This document shows positions 44,088 through 54,683 of a stretch of DNA of 64,000 bases, piece by piece. The notes under the pieces are model-generated. The model was not told the DNA's origin. It ran no database searches and saw only the letters and a list, made by a program, of their open reading frames with translations. A program made the position numbers and the translations under genes. Numbering within the stretch: the first letter of the stretch is position 1; each line of letters starts with the position of its first letter. The stretch spans positions 310,001 to 374,000 of the forward strand of contig NZ_ARWE01000001.1 of the NCBI RefSeq assembly GCF_000384395.1. Reading direction: 5' to 3'. The stretch comes from Geopsychrobacter electrodiphilus DSM 16401 (lineage in GTDB: Bacteria > Desulfobacterota > Desulfuromonadia > Desulfuromonadales > Geopsychrobacteraceae).

Positions 44088-44112
44088 CCCTTTTTAAAAG
44101 GCGAGGATAGAT

Positions 44113-44508
44113 ATGTTTAAAGAGTTTGCCAAAGGGCTAAGTATTACACTCAAGCACCTGCTTCCGGGGCACAGTACGACCGTTGATTACCCGAAGCAGA
44201 AGCTTACCATGTCTCCGAGATTTCGAGGCCTCCACCGTTTGGTGCCGACCCAGACCCGTGAGAAATGTGTTGCCTGTTACCTATGCCCTACTGTTTGTCC
44301 GGCCAAGTGTATCACCGTTGAATCGGCGGAAAACGAGAAGGGCGAGAAGTATCCCAAAGTTTACAAAATTGATCTGCTACGCTGCATTTTTTGCGGATAC
44401 TGCGTGGAAGCATGCCCGGTAGAGGCCATTGAGATGTCCGACAAGTATGAGTTGGCCAACTACAAACGGGAAGATTTTATTTTCGACAAAGAACGTCTTC
44501 TCAAATAA
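44113..44508 (+). CDS. nuoI: NADH-quinone oxidoreductase subunit I
   Basis: 131 aa ferredoxin-like subunit with two [4Fe-4S] clusters: CVACYLCPTVCPAKC and CIFCGYCVEACPVEA. Passes electrons from NuoG to NuoB. The N-terminal amphipathic helix (FKEFAKGLSITLKHLL) anchors it to NuoH. Confidence 0.97.
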   Translation: MFKEFAKGLSITLKHLLPGHSTTVDYPKQKLTMSPRFRGLHRLVPTQTREKCVACYLCPTVCPAKCITVESAENEKGEKYPKVYKIDLLRCIFCGYCVEACPVEAIEMSDKYELANYKREDFIFDKERLLK

Positions 44509-44522
44509 GGAGCTGGCGCATC

Positions 44523-45026
44523 ATGTTATCGATACTTTTCTACCTTTTCGCGGTGGTCGCGATATTTTCTGCATTTTATGTGACCAAGGCGCGTAGTCCA
44601 GTCAACAGTGCGCTGTGTCTGGTCACAACTTTTATCTGCTTCGCCGTGCTCTACATCACACTGGATGCCCCCTTCATGGCCGCAATCCAGATAATGGTCT
44701 ATGCCGGTGCGATCATGGTGTTGATAGTGTTTGTCATCATGCTCCTCAACCTTGGGACTGCAGTAAAAAAGCGTTACACTCACGGGTTAGCCTGGGGCGG
44801 AGCACTATCTATTTTGATGTTGTTCATCACCAACTTATTTATCCGGCGTGGAGTACCTACTGGCAAAGTTGGCGAGATAACGACTCAGACGATTCATAAT
44901 TATGGTCATACCGAGTTGATCGGTAGGGCGATGTTTACTGATTTCCTGCTTCCGTTTGAAATCGCCTCCATTCTGCTTCTGGTCGCGATTGTCGGGGCGG
45001 TTATTCTGTCGAAACGTGAAGTCTAA
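44523..45026 (+). CDS. nuoJ: NADH-quinone oxidoreductase subunit J
   Basis: 167 aa with five membrane spans. The conserved third helix reads AAIQIMVYAGAIMVLIVFVI. AAGGAG lies upstream of ATG 44523, 14 bases after the nuoI stop. Confidence 0.95.
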   Translation: MLSILFYLFAVVAIFSAFYVTKARSPVNSALCLVTTFICFAVLYITLDAPFMAAIQIMVYAGAIMVLIVFVIMLLNLGTAVKKRYTHGLAWGGALSILMLFITNLFIRRGVPTGKVGEITTQTIHNYGHTELIGRAMFTDFLLPFEIASILLLVAIVGAVILSKREV

Positions 45027-45053
45027 GCGCAATGGATTCGGGGAGCTAAACCA

Positions 45054-45356
45054 ATGATCACCGTATATCACTATCTGATTTTGAGTGCGATCATCTTCTC
45101 TATCGGGACCTTCGGGGTGCTGACAAGAAAGAACGCCATTGTTATTTTCATGTGCATTGAATTGATGCTCAATTCGGTCAATCTGACCTTTATCGCACTG
45201 TCGCGTCATTTGCAGAACATGGACGGTCAGATCTTTGTCTTCTTTGTTATGACCGTTGCTGCGGCAGAAGCTGCGGTCGGGTTGGCATTGATGATCGCAT
45301 TTTACCGCAACCGTGGGTCGATCGATTCGGACGACTTCAACATGTTGAAATGGTAA
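45054..45356 (+). CDS. nuoK: NADH-quinone oxidoreductase subunit K
   Basis: 100 aa, three membrane spans. Glutamates in [12 protein letters not shown] and [13 protein letters not shown] are the conserved proton-path residues of this subunit. Confidence 0.96.
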   Translation: MITVYHYLILSAIIFSIGTFGVLTRKNAIVIFMCIELMLNSVNLTFIALSRHLQNMDGQIFVFFVMTVAAAEAAVGLALMIAFYRNRGSIDSDDFNMLKW

Positions 45357-45398
45357 TTGATTCCCGCTCTACGGGTTTTTAAGCAATAGGAGAGTTTG

Positions 45399-47393
45399 AT
45401 GTACGACTATCTGTGGCTCATCCCATTCTTCCCGCTCGTCGGGTTCGTATTTAACGGACTCCTCGGCAAGAAGATCAGGAACGAGGCGATTATCGGTGGT
45501 ATCAGTACCCTGATGATCTTCCTGTCCTTTCTGGTCTCCTGTGGCAACTTTTACACGCTGCTGCACGATTCCGAAAAGGTTCACCAACAGGTCATCGCGT
45601 CCTGGATGTCCGTCGGCAACCTGCAGATTGATTGGGGTTTCCTGCTCGATCCGCTCTCGGCGCTGATGATCATGGTCGTCACCGGAGTTGGCACACTGAT
45701 CCATCTCTATTCGATCGGTTACATGCACGGAGAAACCGGGTTTTACCGTTTCTTCGCTTACCTCAACCTCTTCTGTTTCTCTATGCTGATGCTGGTGCTG
45801 GGTAACAATGTGCTGGTGATGTTCGTCGGTTGGGAGGGAGTAGGCCTCTGCTCCTATCTGTTGATCGGCTACTACTTTGAAAAGAAGAGTGCCGGTGATG
45901 CCGCCAAGAAAGCCTTTGTCGTTAACCGGATAGGTGACTTCGGCTTTCTGTGTGGTCTGCTGACCCTTTTCTGGACCCTCGGGAGCAAAGGTGTCTGGAC
46001 GGTCAACTTTGTAGACATTGCGGAGAATGCTCACCTGCTTCAAACCGGTGGTGTTGTTGTTACTGTTGTGACCCTGGCTTTCTTCCTTGGCGCTACGGGC
46101 AAGTCTGCTCAGATCCCGCTCTTTACCTGGTTGCCTGACGCCATGGAAGGCCCGACCCCGGTCTCGGCGCTCATTCATGCAGCGACCATGGTCACTGCCG
46201 GTGTCTACATGATCGCGCGGTTGAACGGTCTTTTCTCCATGGCGCCTGACACCATGATGACCATCGCTGTAGTTGGCGCAGCAACTGCACTCTTCGCCGC
46301 CACGATTGGTCTGGCTCAGAACGATATCAAGCGGGTCCTCGCATATTCCACGGTCTCTCAACTTGGCTATATGTTTCTTGCCATGGGTGTCGGTGCCTAT
46401 ACCGCCGGGATCTTTCATCTCATGACCCATGCTTTCTTCAAGGCCTGCCTGTTCTTAGGTTCCGGTTCGGTCATTCATGGGATGCATCACGGCTACCATC
46501 ACGCTCATCTGCATGACGATCCACAGGACATGCGGAACATGGGTGGTTTGCGTAAGAAGATGCCGATTACTTTTATCACTTTTTTGATTTCAACCATTGC
46601 GATCTCCGGTATTCCGTTCTTTTCGGGGTTCTTCTCTAAGGATGACATCCTCTGGTGGTCGTTCGCAGGTGAACGTGGACACTGGATGTTGTGGCTGGTC
46701 GGTGCGGTTGCAGCCCTTATGACAGCCTTCTATATGTTCCGTCTTGTCTTCATGACCTTCTTCGGTGAGCAACGTACTGACCCACGGGCCAAAGACCATA
46801 TCCCGGAATCGGGTCTGACAATCACCATCCCGCTAATGATTCTCGCCGCCCTGGCAGCAGCTGGGGGCTTCTTAGGTGTTCCCCATGCCCTGAGCGGCTT
46901 GTTCGGGCACATGCCGAACTACCTTGAGAATTTCCTCGCCCCGGTCTTCGAGCATTCTCAAGTCCTTAACGGGATCGAGATCAAACCGGAACTCGCGCAC
47001 TCCAAGGCGCTGGAATTTGGCATGATGAGCGTTTCTGTTGGGCTCGCAACGGTCGGCATTCTGGGCGCCTGGTTTATGTACATCAAAAATCCAGGCTTGC
47101 CAGCACGCTTTGTTGCCAGCTTCCCAGGTCTTTGGCGTGCCGTGTTCAACAAATGGTATATCGATGAACTCTACGATGCCGTCTTCGTCAATAACTGCAA
47201 GCGGATCGGCACCTTCCTTTGGAAAGGTTTCGATGTCATCGTTGTTGACGGTATTGTCAATGGCACCGCCTGGGTCGTCAAAGGGATTGGATCGGGCTTG
47301 CGTTATACCCAGTCAGGTTTCCTGCAAAATTATATGATGAGCATGGTTGTTGGTGTTGTTGTGATCGTCGGTTATTACATCCTCGGTAAATAA
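45399..47393 (+). CDS. nuoL: NADH-quinone oxidoreductase subunit L
   Basis: 664 aa antiporter-like proton-pumping subunit. Conserved Glu in FVGWEGVGLCSYLLIGYY, Lys in HAATMVTAGVYMIAR, and the His-rich GSGSVIHGMHHGYHH segment. The C-terminal long lateral helix region ends YYILGK. The start at ATG 45399 has AGGAGAG upstream; a TTG three bases earlier is less likely. Confidence 0.96.
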   Translation: MYDYLWLIPFFPLVGFVFNGLLGKKIRNEAIIGGISTLMIFLSFLVSCGNFYTLLHDSEKVHQQVIASWMSVGNLQIDWGFLLDPLSALMIMVVTGVGTLIHLYSIGYMHGETGFYRFFAYLNLFCFSMLMLVLGNNVLVMFVGWEGVGLCSYLLIGYYFEKKSAGDAAKKAFVVNRIGDFGFLCGLLTLFWTLGSKGVWTVNFVDIAENAHLLQTGGVVVTVVTLAFFLGATGKSAQIPLFTWLPDAMEGPTPVSALIHAATMVTAGVYMIARLNGLFSMAPDTMMTIAVVGAATALFAATIGLAQNDIKRVLAYSTVSQLGYMFLAMGVGAYTAGIFHLMTHAFFKACLFLGSGSVIHGMHHGYHHAHLHDDPQDMRNMGGLRKKMPITFITFLISTIAISGIPFFSGFFSKDDILWWSFAGERGHWMLWLVGAVAALMTAFYMFRLVFMTFFGEQRTDPRAKDHIPESGLTITIPLMILAALAAAGGFLGVPHALSGLFGHMPNYLENFLAPVFEHSQVLNGIEIKPELAHSKALEFGMMSVSVGLATVGILGAWFMYIKNPGLPARFVASFPGLWRAVFNKWYIDELYDAVFVNNCKRIGTFLWKGFDVIVVDGIVNGTAWVVKGIGSGLRYTQSGFLQNYMMSMVVGVVVIVGYYILGK

Positions 47394-47437
47394 GGTTCGG
47401 CAGCGAACTTAGATAGAGCAACAAGGAGCGTTTCCAC

Positions 47438-48997
47438 ATGGCCCATAATCTACTTAGTTTGATTACCTTCTTTCCGCTGCTGGGGATGTTGATACTTCTC
47501 TTCATCCCGCGCGACAACGAAGGGATGCTGAAAAGCTTTGCCCTGGCAGTAACACTGATCACATTTCTGATCAGTTTGCCGCTGGCTTTCGATGATGTTT
47601 TTGCCGCTTCAGGTGCGATGCAGTATCGTGAATTTCACGAGTGGATCAGCATCGGTAGCTTCTTTAAGATGAACTACAACATCGGCATCGACGGAATCAG
47701 TTTATGGCTGGTGATGTTGACTACCTTCATCATGCCGATCGCAACACTTTCAACCTGGAATGCTGTCGACAAAAACGTCAAGGGCTTCATGGCGCTGCTG
47801 CTGCTGCTTGAAACCGCAATGCTCGGTGCTTTCGTCTCTCTCGACCTCTTCCTGTTCTACGTGTTCTGGGAATTGATGCTGATCCCGATGTACTTCATGA
47901 TCGGTATCTGGGGTGGTAAGAACCGTATCTACGCCGCGGTCAAGTTCTTCATCTTCACCGCCGTAGGTTCACTGCTGATGCTGGTCGCGATCATCTATAT
48001 TTATTATTATGCGGTCAGTTCTGGTGCTCCGATGGAAGGCTTCGGTATCCAGGAGTTTTACAATCTGGGGATTCCCGTCAATGCACAGCATTGGTTGTTC
48101 CTGGCTTTTGCCGTCAGCTTCGCCATCAAGGTGCCGATGTTTCCGCTTCATACCTGGTTGCCTGATGCCCATACCGAGGCCCCGACCGCCGGTTCAGTTA
48201 TTCTGGCCGCGATCATGCTGAAAATGGGGACCTATGGCTTTGTCCGTTTTGCCATCCCCCTCTTTCCTGGGGCAGTGCAAACCTTTTTACCTTATCTGGC
48301 ATTACTGGCCGTCATCGGGATTATCTACGGCTCGCTGGTCGCGATGATGCAGGACGATGTCAAAAAACTGGTGGCCTACTCTTCAGTTGCTCACCTTGGA
48401 TTCGTCATGCTCGGGATCTTTGCTCTCAACCTGCAAGGACTTTCGGGCGGCATTATTCAGATGGTAAATCACGGTATCTCAACCGGCGCGCTCTTCCTTA
48501 TTGTCGGGTTCATTTACGAGCGCCGTCACACCCGTCAGATCTCCGAGTTTGGTGGGCTGGCCCACAAGATGCCGATCTTTGCCACAATTTTCATGATCAT
48601 TACCTTCTCCTCCATCGGCCTGCCAGGCACCAACGGTTTTGTCGGCGAGTTCCTCGCCCTGGTCGGGGCTTTCGAGAGTGGCTTGCGCTGGTACGCGGTT
48701 GCTGCGACAACCGGGGTAATCTTGGCCGCAGTCTATATGCTTTGGATGTTTCAGCGCGTCATGTTCGGCAAAATTACGAACCCTGCAAATGAAAAACTTA
48801 AAGATCTCTCTATCCGCGAAATCGTGTTGATGGTGCCCTTATTGATTTTTGTCTTCTGGATTGGTGTTTACCCCAATACCTTCTTGTCGAAGATGAATCC
48901 GGCGATTGAGCAACTTCTGATTCAGGTCAAGTCGAAGCAGGTGGCAGTGGTTGAACCAGTTCAGCCGGTGATCGCTCAGACTCTTGTATTGAAATAA
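47438..48997 (+). CDS. nuoM: NADH-quinone oxidoreductase subunit M
   Basis: 519 aa antiporter-like subunit with about 14 membrane spans. Conserved Glu in FYVFWELMLIPMYFMIGIWG and Lys in AFAVSFAIKVPMFPLHTWLP are intact. CAAGGAG precedes the ATG. Confidence 0.97.
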   Translation: MAHNLLSLITFFPLLGMLILLFIPRDNEGMLKSFALAVTLITFLISLPLAFDDVFAASGAMQYREFHEWISIGSFFKMNYNIGIDGISLWLVMLTTFIMPIATLSTWNAVDKNVKGFMALLLLLETAMLGAFVSLDLFLFYVFWELMLIPMYFMIGIWGGKNRIYAAVKFFIFTAVGSLLMLVAIIYIYYYAVSSGAPMEGFGIQEFYNLGIPVNAQHWLFLAFAVSFAIKVPMFPLHTWLPDAHTEAPTAGSVILAAIMLKMGTYGFVRFAIPLFPGAVQTFLPYLALLAVIGIIYGSLVAMMQDDVKKLVAYSSVAHLGFVMLGIFALNLQGLSGGIIQMVNHGISTGALFLIVGFIYERRHTRQISEFGGLAHKMPIFATIFMIITFSSIGLPGTNGFVGEFLALVGAFESGLRWYAVAATTGVILAAVYMLWMFQRVMFGKITNPANEKLKDLSIREIVLMVPLLIFVFWIGVYPNTFLSKMNPAIEQLLIQVKSKQVAVVEPVQPVIAQTLVLK

Positions 48998-49034
48998 TTA
49001 CGGCTGAAACTTTAGGTTCCAAAAGGAGCTTTCG

Positions 49035-50495
49035 ATGGAAAATCTGGTTCAAATCGCTACGCAGAACGTGAACATGGCAGCAATTATGCCGTCAGTTGTC
49101 CTCTGCTGCTTTGGTATGCTGCTGCTGCTGGTCTCGGTCTTTTCAAAACGTGGACGGACCTCCCATATTGCCTGGATGAGTATTGTTGCTCTTGTGATCA
49201 CGGCAATAGTGACGGCTTCAGCCTGGAATCACCCCCAGGCAGGTTTTGCTGGCAGCGTAGTACTCGATAACTTCGCTATCTTCTTCAGCATGATCTTTAT
49301 TATTGCCGCGGTATTGACGATCCTGATATCGGATGGGTACCTGCATCGTGAAGGTTATCCGGTGGGTGAATATTACCCGCTGATCCTTTTCTGTACGGCA
49401 GGCGCGATGTGGATGGCTTCAGGCACAGATCTGATGACAATCTTCCTTGGTCTTGAAGTTATGTCAGTTTCGCTTTACGTGCTTGCAGGCTTTTTCCGAG
49501 GAGATGTCCGCTCCAACGAAGCGGGTCTTAAATATTTCTTTCTGGGTGCCTTCTCCACCGGCTTTTTACTCTACGGTGTCGCTCTGCTTTACGGTGTTTC
49601 CGGTTCCACCAAGATAGCGGTTATTGCGCAACACATCAGTGAAATGCCAGCAATTATTGATAATCCGATGCTCATTGCAGGCTCTATCTTGCTGCTGGTC
49701 GGGTTTCTGTTCAAGATTGGTGCTGCCCCTTTCCACATGTGGGCTCCCGACGTCTACCAGGGTGCCCCGACTCCGATAACCGCCTTCATGAGTGCGGGTC
49801 CCAAGGCTGCTGCTTTTGCGGCCCTGCTGAGGATTTCGATCATCGCGCTCAGCAGCATTCAACCAGATATCTCTGCACTCTTTTGGCTTCTTGCCGTGTT
49901 GACGATGATCGTCGGGAACTTTATTGCTCTCAGCCAGACCAATATTAAACGGATGCTGGCCTACTCATCAATCGCTCACGCAGGATATGCCTTGGTTGGT
50001 CTCGTCGCCTGGAATCAGATTGGACTATCGGCGATTCTGTTTTACATGCTGGTATACACTTTCATGAACATCGGAGCCTTTGCGGTGTTGGTCCTTGCCG
50101 GTAAAAAAGGTGAAGAGAATCTTACCCTTGAAGGCTTTTCCGGCTTTGGCTATAAACGTCCATTCCTCGGTGTCGCTCTGTGTATCTTCCTTTTTGCCTT
50201 GATGGGACTCCCGCCAACAGCCGGCTTCACAGCTAAGTTTTTCGTATTTGCCGGTGCTCTTAAGGCAGGCTATGTCTGGTTGGCAGTCATTGGTGTCATG
50301 AACTCCGCGGTGTCTCTCTATTACTATCTGCGGGTTATCGTCTATATGTACTTTCGTGAGCCGAAAGAAGACTTTGCCTGGGTTAGCATTGAACTTCCCG
50401 CGACCATCTCGATTATTCTGGCGCTCGCCGGGGTTTTTATCCTTGGGATTTTCCCGGGTTCGATAATGGAACTCGCCAAACTCGCCGGGTTCTGA
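49035..50495 (+). CDS. nuoN: NADH-quinone oxidoreductase subunit N
   Basis: 486 aa antiporter-like subunit. Conserved LGLEVMSVSLYVLAGFFR and FKIGAAPFHMWAPDVYQGAP motifs. AAAAGGAG upstream. Last gene of the operon, followed 20 bases later by a strong terminator. This completes nuoA to nuoN with C and D separate. Confidence 0.96.
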   Translation: MENLVQIATQNVNMAAIMPSVVLCCFGMLLLLVSVFSKRGRTSHIAWMSIVALVITAIVTASAWNHPQAGFAGSVVLDNFAIFFSMIFIIAAVLTILISDGYLHREGYPVGEYYPLILFCTAGAMWMASGTDLMTIFLGLEVMSVSLYVLAGFFRGDVRSNEAGLKYFFLGAFSTGFLLYGVALLYGVSGSTKIAVIAQHISEMPAIIDNPMLIAGSILLLVGFLFKIGAAPFHMWAPDVYQGAPTPITAFMSAGPKAAAFAALLRISIIALSSIQPDISALFWLLAVLTMIVGNFIALSQTNIKRMLAYSSIAHAGYALVGLVAWNQIGLSAILFYMLVYTFMNIGAFAVLVLAGKKGEENLTLEGFSGFGYKRPFLGVALCIFLFALMGLPPTAGFTAKFFVFAGALKAGYVWLAVIGVMNSAVSLYYYLRVIVYMYFREPKEDFAWVSIELPATISIILALAGVFILGIFPGSIMELAKLAGF

Positions 50496-50515
50496 TCTCC
50501 CGCAGCAAAATGCTC

Positions 50516-50552
50516 AAGGGCCCTTCGGTGACAATCGGAGGGCCCTTTTTTG
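50516..50552 (+). terminator. intrinsic terminator of the nuo operon
   Basis: AAGGGCCCTTCGG pairs with CGGAGGGCCCTT around a short loop, followed by TTTTTT. Confidence 0.92.
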
Positions 50553-50586
50553 TGGGTTGCCTGATGGAATCAGCTATGATGTGGCA

Positions 50587-51936
50587 ATGAACCTGACGAA
50601 ATTCACCACCAGTCTGTACTCTCGCAAGGAACTTCTATTTATCCCATCTCCTTTTGATGGGCGTCTTGAGTTAGCCGCACTCACTGATTGGGTCTGCAAG
50701 AGGGGAGGCCCGGCGTTACAATTCAAGCAGGTTGCAGGTTCAGAAGTTGAGTTGGTAACCAATCTTTTCGGTACCGAATCGAGAATGGCTACCGCGCTCG
50801 GTCATTGTCAACTTGCGGACTTTGGTGATTGTCTGAAAAAGTTTCTTAAGGATGCGGGTACCGGAGATTCTGCCTCGCGCCTTGATTTTTTAAGCGTGGA
50901 AGAGACCAATACCGATGTTCTTGGCGGTATGCTCGGTCGACTGAATTTAGATTTTCTACCGAAAATTCGGTTCTGGCCCGAAGAGCAGCGGAGTTTTTTT
51001 ACGCTCGCTGTGGTCATCACTCAAGATGCCGAAACTGCCGCGCAAAATTACGGACTCTACCGTATCGGAATCGTTGGAGACCGGCAGCTGACGCTCAACG
51101 TCCTGCCAGGCTCTGGCGGGGCTGCACATCTAGCGCAGTGGCAAGAACAACATCAAAAGATGCCAGTCGCCATTTTATTGGGAGCAGATCCCGGCTTGAT
51201 TTTTTCTGCGGCAGCCAGCTTGCCACCAAGGTGTGACGAAGCTCATTTTAGTGCCTGGCTTCAAGGCCATCCGGCCAATTTTACCGACTGCCAGACCGTG
51301 CCGCTACAATGTCCAGCGTCTTTTCAGATACTGATCGAGGGCTGGGTTGATACTGAAAAAAACATCAACGAAGGGCCATTCGGATGCTATACCGGTCGGT
51401 ATGGTGGCGGAAATGATTGTCCCATAATCGACGTTTCAGCGGTTTTTGCTGTCGATAAACCGCTCATTCCCCTGACCCTTGCCGGTCCACTCCCGATGGA
51501 AGACAGTTGGCTGGCCAGGGCGAATCTTGAACTTATCCGCGCACGATTGGGCATTGATTTTCCTACTATCACTTCAATTGCAATGCCATTGGAGGCGGCC
51601 TTTTATGGGCTTTATTTTGTAAAAGTCAATGATGCCCAAATTTCGGTATCTGAAGTTGCAGATCAATTACGCAGCTTTGATTACCTGAAAGGGCTCAAGA
51701 TGCTGGTTTTACTTGAACCAGAGGAAATCCTTGCCGGCACGTTATGGCGGCAGCAGCTGCGAAAAATTCCGGCGCGCCGAATCTGGCAAAACAGGGCGGC
51801 AGACCTGGAGAATCTGCTTGCCCTACAGGCTCCACAGCTGCGGCATGCTCCAGGACTTGCGGAATCACTGCTGCGAAGACTTGAACTGGCGGGTATCCAG
51901 CGGGATGAACTTTGTGGGGGGAAGGTTATTATATGA
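50587..51936 (+). CDS. UbiD-family prFMN-dependent decarboxylase (probable menaquinone MqnL/M type)
   Basis: 449 aa. The UbiD signature EGPFGCYTGRYG and the following PLPMEDSWLARANLE region are present. UbiD enzymes need prenylated FMN made by a UbiX-type partner, and such a gene lies at 56139. Being in the same cluster as mqnP, mqnE and mqnC suggests it removes the carboxyl group from prenylated dihydroxynaphthoate in the futalosine pathway. ATG 50587 is chosen; the upstream codon at 50557 lies against the nuo terminator. The recQ start overlaps the stop (ATGA). Confidence 0.8.
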   Translation: MNLTKFTTSLYSRKELLFIPSPFDGRLELAALTDWVCKRGGPALQFKQVAGSEVELVTNLFGTESRMATALGHCQLADFGDCLKKFLKDAGTGDSASRLDFLSVEETNTDVLGGMLGRLNLDFLPKIRFWPEEQRSFFTLAVVITQDAETAAQNYGLYRIGIVGDRQLTLNVLPGSGGAAHLAQWQEQHQKMPVAILLGADPGLIFSAAASLPPRCDEAHFSAWLQGHPANFTDCQTVPLQCPASFQILIEGWVDTEKNINEGPFGCYTGRYGGGNDCPIIDVSAVFAVDKPLIPLTLAGPLPMEDSWLARANLELIRARLGIDFPTITSIAMPLEAAFYGLYFVKVNDAQISVSEVADQLRSFDYLKGLKMLVLLEPEEILAGTLWRQQLRKIPARRIWQNRAADLENLLALQAPQLRHAPGLAESLLRRLELAGIQRDELCGGKVII

Positions 51937-53741
51937 ATGTTATAGAACAGGATGCACTGAATCTGCTGCAAAAGGTTTTTGGCTATCAACAATTTCGCGA
52001 GCACCAGTTAGATATCATTGCGCAGGTTGTCGCCGGTGGTGATGCGTTTGTCCTGATGCCAACCGGTGGCGGAAAGTCCCTCTGTTACCAGATCCCGGCC
52101 CTGATGCGCAAAGGGGTCGGGATCGTGGTTTCACCCCTGATCTCACTGATGAAGGATCAGGTCGATGCACTCTGTGCCAACGGGGTGCGTGCGGCCTGTT
52201 ACAATTCATCCCTGTCCGCCAACGAGGCCAATCAGGTCTTGGCACGACTCCACGCCGACGAACTCGACCTCCTCTATGTCGCGCCTGAGCGGCTCCTGAG
52301 CGAGTCCTTTCTCGAGCGTCTTGCTTCCCTTGAAATCGCGTTGTTTGCGATCGATGAGGCCCATTGTGTTTCACAGTGGGGGCATGATTTTCGGCCGGAA
52401 TATATCCAGCTCGGCAAGTTACAGCATTTCTTCCCTAGTGTACCGCGGATCGCTTTGACCGCTACCGCTGAAAAACAGACCCGACTGGACATCTTGCAAC
52501 GGCTTCATCTCGAACGGCCGCTGCAGATCGTGGCGGGATTCGATCGACCGAATATCCGCTACACGGTGATGGATAAACAGCGACCCTATGAGCAGCTCAA
52601 ACAATTTCTTTCCGGACGCCGGGATGAGGCTGGCATTGTCTACGCGTTAAGTCGCAAACGGGTCGAGGAGATCTCCGCTCGCCTGCAGGAAGATGGTTGC
52701 CGGGCAGCGGCCTATCATGCAGGATTGAGTGCGGATGACCGGCGCCGCACGCAGGACGCATTCCTGCGTGATGATCTGCAGATTGTGGTCGCTACCGTGG
52801 CCTTCGGCATGGGGATCGACAAACCGAATGTGCGGTTTGTCGTGCATTATGACCTGCCGAAAAATGTTGAAAGTTATTATCAGGAGACCGGTCGTGCCGG
52901 GCGAGACGGCCTGCCCGCCGAGGCCCTGCTGCTGTTCGGTTATGGCGATATTGCGGTAGTGCGTGGCCTGATCGAAAAAAGCGATAATCAGGATCAGACA
53001 AGGATCGAACTTCAAAAGCTCAATGCGATGGTCTCTTTCGCCGAAGCGGGCTCCTGTCGGCGCAGGGCCCTGCTTGGTTATTTTGGAGAACCGATGGCCT
53101 CGGATTGCGGAAATTGCGATATCTGCCTCGATCCACCAGAGACCTACGCCGCAACTGAAGATGCGCGCAAGGCGCTCTCCTGTGTCTATCGGGTTGGTCA
53201 GCGCTTCGGCATCGGCCATGTCATCGACGTGCTGCGCGGTGCCAAGACAGAGCGTATCTTCAGCCTGCGGCACGAACAACTTTCAACCTGGGGGATTGGT
53301 AAGGAGCAGGGTCAGGAGCATTGGAGCCACCTGTTGCGCCAACTGATCCACCTTGGTTATCTTGAGCAGGATATCGGGAATTATTCGGTGCTTAAACTGA
53401 CCGAAAGTGCACGGCCATTGTTGCGGGGAGAAATCGAACTGCAGCTGAGCCGACCGCGCGTAAAGGCCGAGCGTAAGAAGAAACCGGCGCGTAAGATTGT
53501 CGGGCTCGAATATGATGAGCAACTTTTTCAACTGCTACGCGCCCGGCGCAAAAAGATCGCTGACCGCGACGGAGTTCCACCCTACGTGGTTTTCGGCGAT
53601 GCCAGCCTCGCCGAAATGGCCGCCAGTTTGCCGACCAGCGACTCAGACCTGCTAGGGATCAATGGCGTTGGACAAACGAAACTGGAACGCTATGGCAGCG
53701 AATTTATCACCGAAATCATCGGCTATATGAGTCGTTCTTAA
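51933..53741 (+). CDS. recQ: ATP-dependent DNA helicase RecQ
   Basis: 602 aa, the standard bacterial length. Helicase motif I TGGGKSLCYQIPAL, DEAH box in FAIDEAHCVSQWGHDF, motif VI QETGRAGRDG. Zinc-binding RecQ-Ct cysteines (GSCRRRALLGYFGEP, SDCGNCDIC), a winged helix, and a C-terminal HRDC domain (PPYVVFGDASLAEMA). ATGA overlap with the decarboxylase gene indicates cotranslation. Role in 3'-5' unwinding and recombination repair. Confidence 0.96.
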   Translation: MNVIEQDALNLLQKVFGYQQFREHQLDIIAQVVAGGDAFVLMPTGGGKSLCYQIPALMRKGVGIVVSPLISLMKDQVDALCANGVRAACYNSSLSANEANQVLARLHADELDLLYVAPERLLSESFLERLASLEIALFAIDEAHCVSQWGHDFRPEYIQLGKLQHFFPSVPRIALTATAEKQTRLDILQRLHLERPLQIVAGFDRPNIRYTVMDKQRPYEQLKQFLSGRRDEAGIVYALSRKRVEEISARLQEDGCRAAAYHAGLSADDRRRTQDAFLRDDLQIVVATVAFGMGIDKPNVRFVVHYDLPKNVESYYQETGRAGRDGLPAEALLLFGYGDIAVVRGLIEKSDNQDQTRIELQKLNAMVSFAEAGSCRRRALLGYFGEPMASDCGNCDICLDPPETYAATEDARKALSCVYRVGQRFGIGHVIDVLRGAKTERIFSLRHEQLSTWGIGKEQGQEHWSHLLRQLIHLGYLEQDIGNYSVLKLTESARPLLRGEIELQLSRPRVKAERKKKPARKIVGLEYDEQLFQLLRARRKKIADRDGVPPYVVFGDASLAEMAASLPTSDSDLLGINGVGQTKLERYGSEFITEIIGYMSRS

Positions 53742-53767
53742 AGGCCTGAGGCGTGAGGAAGGAAAAT

Positions 53768-54583
53768 ATGAAAATTGTGTCATTCAACGTCAATGGACTG
53801 CGTGCCCGCTTTCATCAGCTGCAGGCGCTCATCGATAAGCACCAGCCTGATATTATCGGTCTGCAGGAGATCAAGGTGAACGACCCCGACTTCCCTCTGG
53901 ATGTGATCGGTGACCTGGGTTATCAGGTCGTCTTTCACGGTCAAAAAACCCACTATGGCGTGGCATTGATGTCAAAGATTACACCGGAGCAGGTGCAAAA
54001 AGGTTTTGCCGGAGAGGAGGCAGATCATCAGCGCCGGGTTGTCCTCGCCAGATATCCGCTGAGTGACGGCCGCCAGTTGCGGGTGGTGAACGGCTACTTT
54101 CCTCAAGGAGAGAGCCGCGAACATCCAACCAAGTTTCCAGATAAACGGAAGTTTTACGCCAACCTGCAAAACTGGCTTGAAACCCAGGCCGATCCTCAGG
54201 ATCTATTGGTGGTAATGGGAGATCTGAATATTTCTCCCGAAGATCTGGATATCGGCATCGGGGACGACAACGCCAAACGCTGGTTGCGCACCGGCAAGTG
54301 TAGCTTTCTCCCCGAAGAACGGCAGTGGCTGCAGGGACTCAAGGACTGGGGTTTGATCGACAGCTTCCGAGAACGAAATCCTGCTATCGATGATCGTTTC
54401 AGCTGGTTTGACTACCGTTCACGCGGTTTCGAAGCTGAACCCAAGCGCGGCCTGCGGATCGATCTGATCATGGCAACGGCCCCCCTGATGGAAAAGTGCA
54501 GAGCCACAGGCATCGATTATGAATTACGTGGGATGGAGAGACCCTCGGATCATTGCCCGATCTGGGCGGAATTTGATCTGTAG
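53768..54583 (+). CDS. xthA: exodeoxyribonuclease III / AP endonuclease
   Basis: 271 aa. Catalytic residues: N in [12 protein letters not shown] in LQEIKV, D and N in [11 protein letters not shown] in RIDLIMAT, and DH in [11 protein letters not shown]. Cuts abasic sites and digests 3' ends in base excision repair. ATG 53768 follows GAAGGA. Located 26 bases after recQ, so probably in the same transcript. Confidence 0.96.
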   Translation: MKIVSFNVNGLRARFHQLQALIDKHQPDIIGLQEIKVNDPDFPLDVIGDLGYQVVFHGQKTHYGVALMSKITPEQVQKGFAGEEADHQRRVVLARYPLSDGRQLRVVNGYFPQGESREHPTKFPDKRKFYANLQNWLETQADPQDLLVVMGDLNISPEDLDIGIGDDNAKRWLRTGKCSFLPEERQWLQGLKDWGLIDSFRERNPAIDDRFSWFDYRSRGFEAEPKRGLRIDLIMATAPLMEKCRATGIDYELRGMERPSDHCPIWAEFDL

Positions 54584-54683
54584 CTAAAAATACGGTGACT
54601 CAAACGGTTGCTGCAGATTTCAAAGGCCGCAAGTTTCTTGACTCCCGATCGCCTAGCTGGAGGGCAAGAGACACTGTATACGC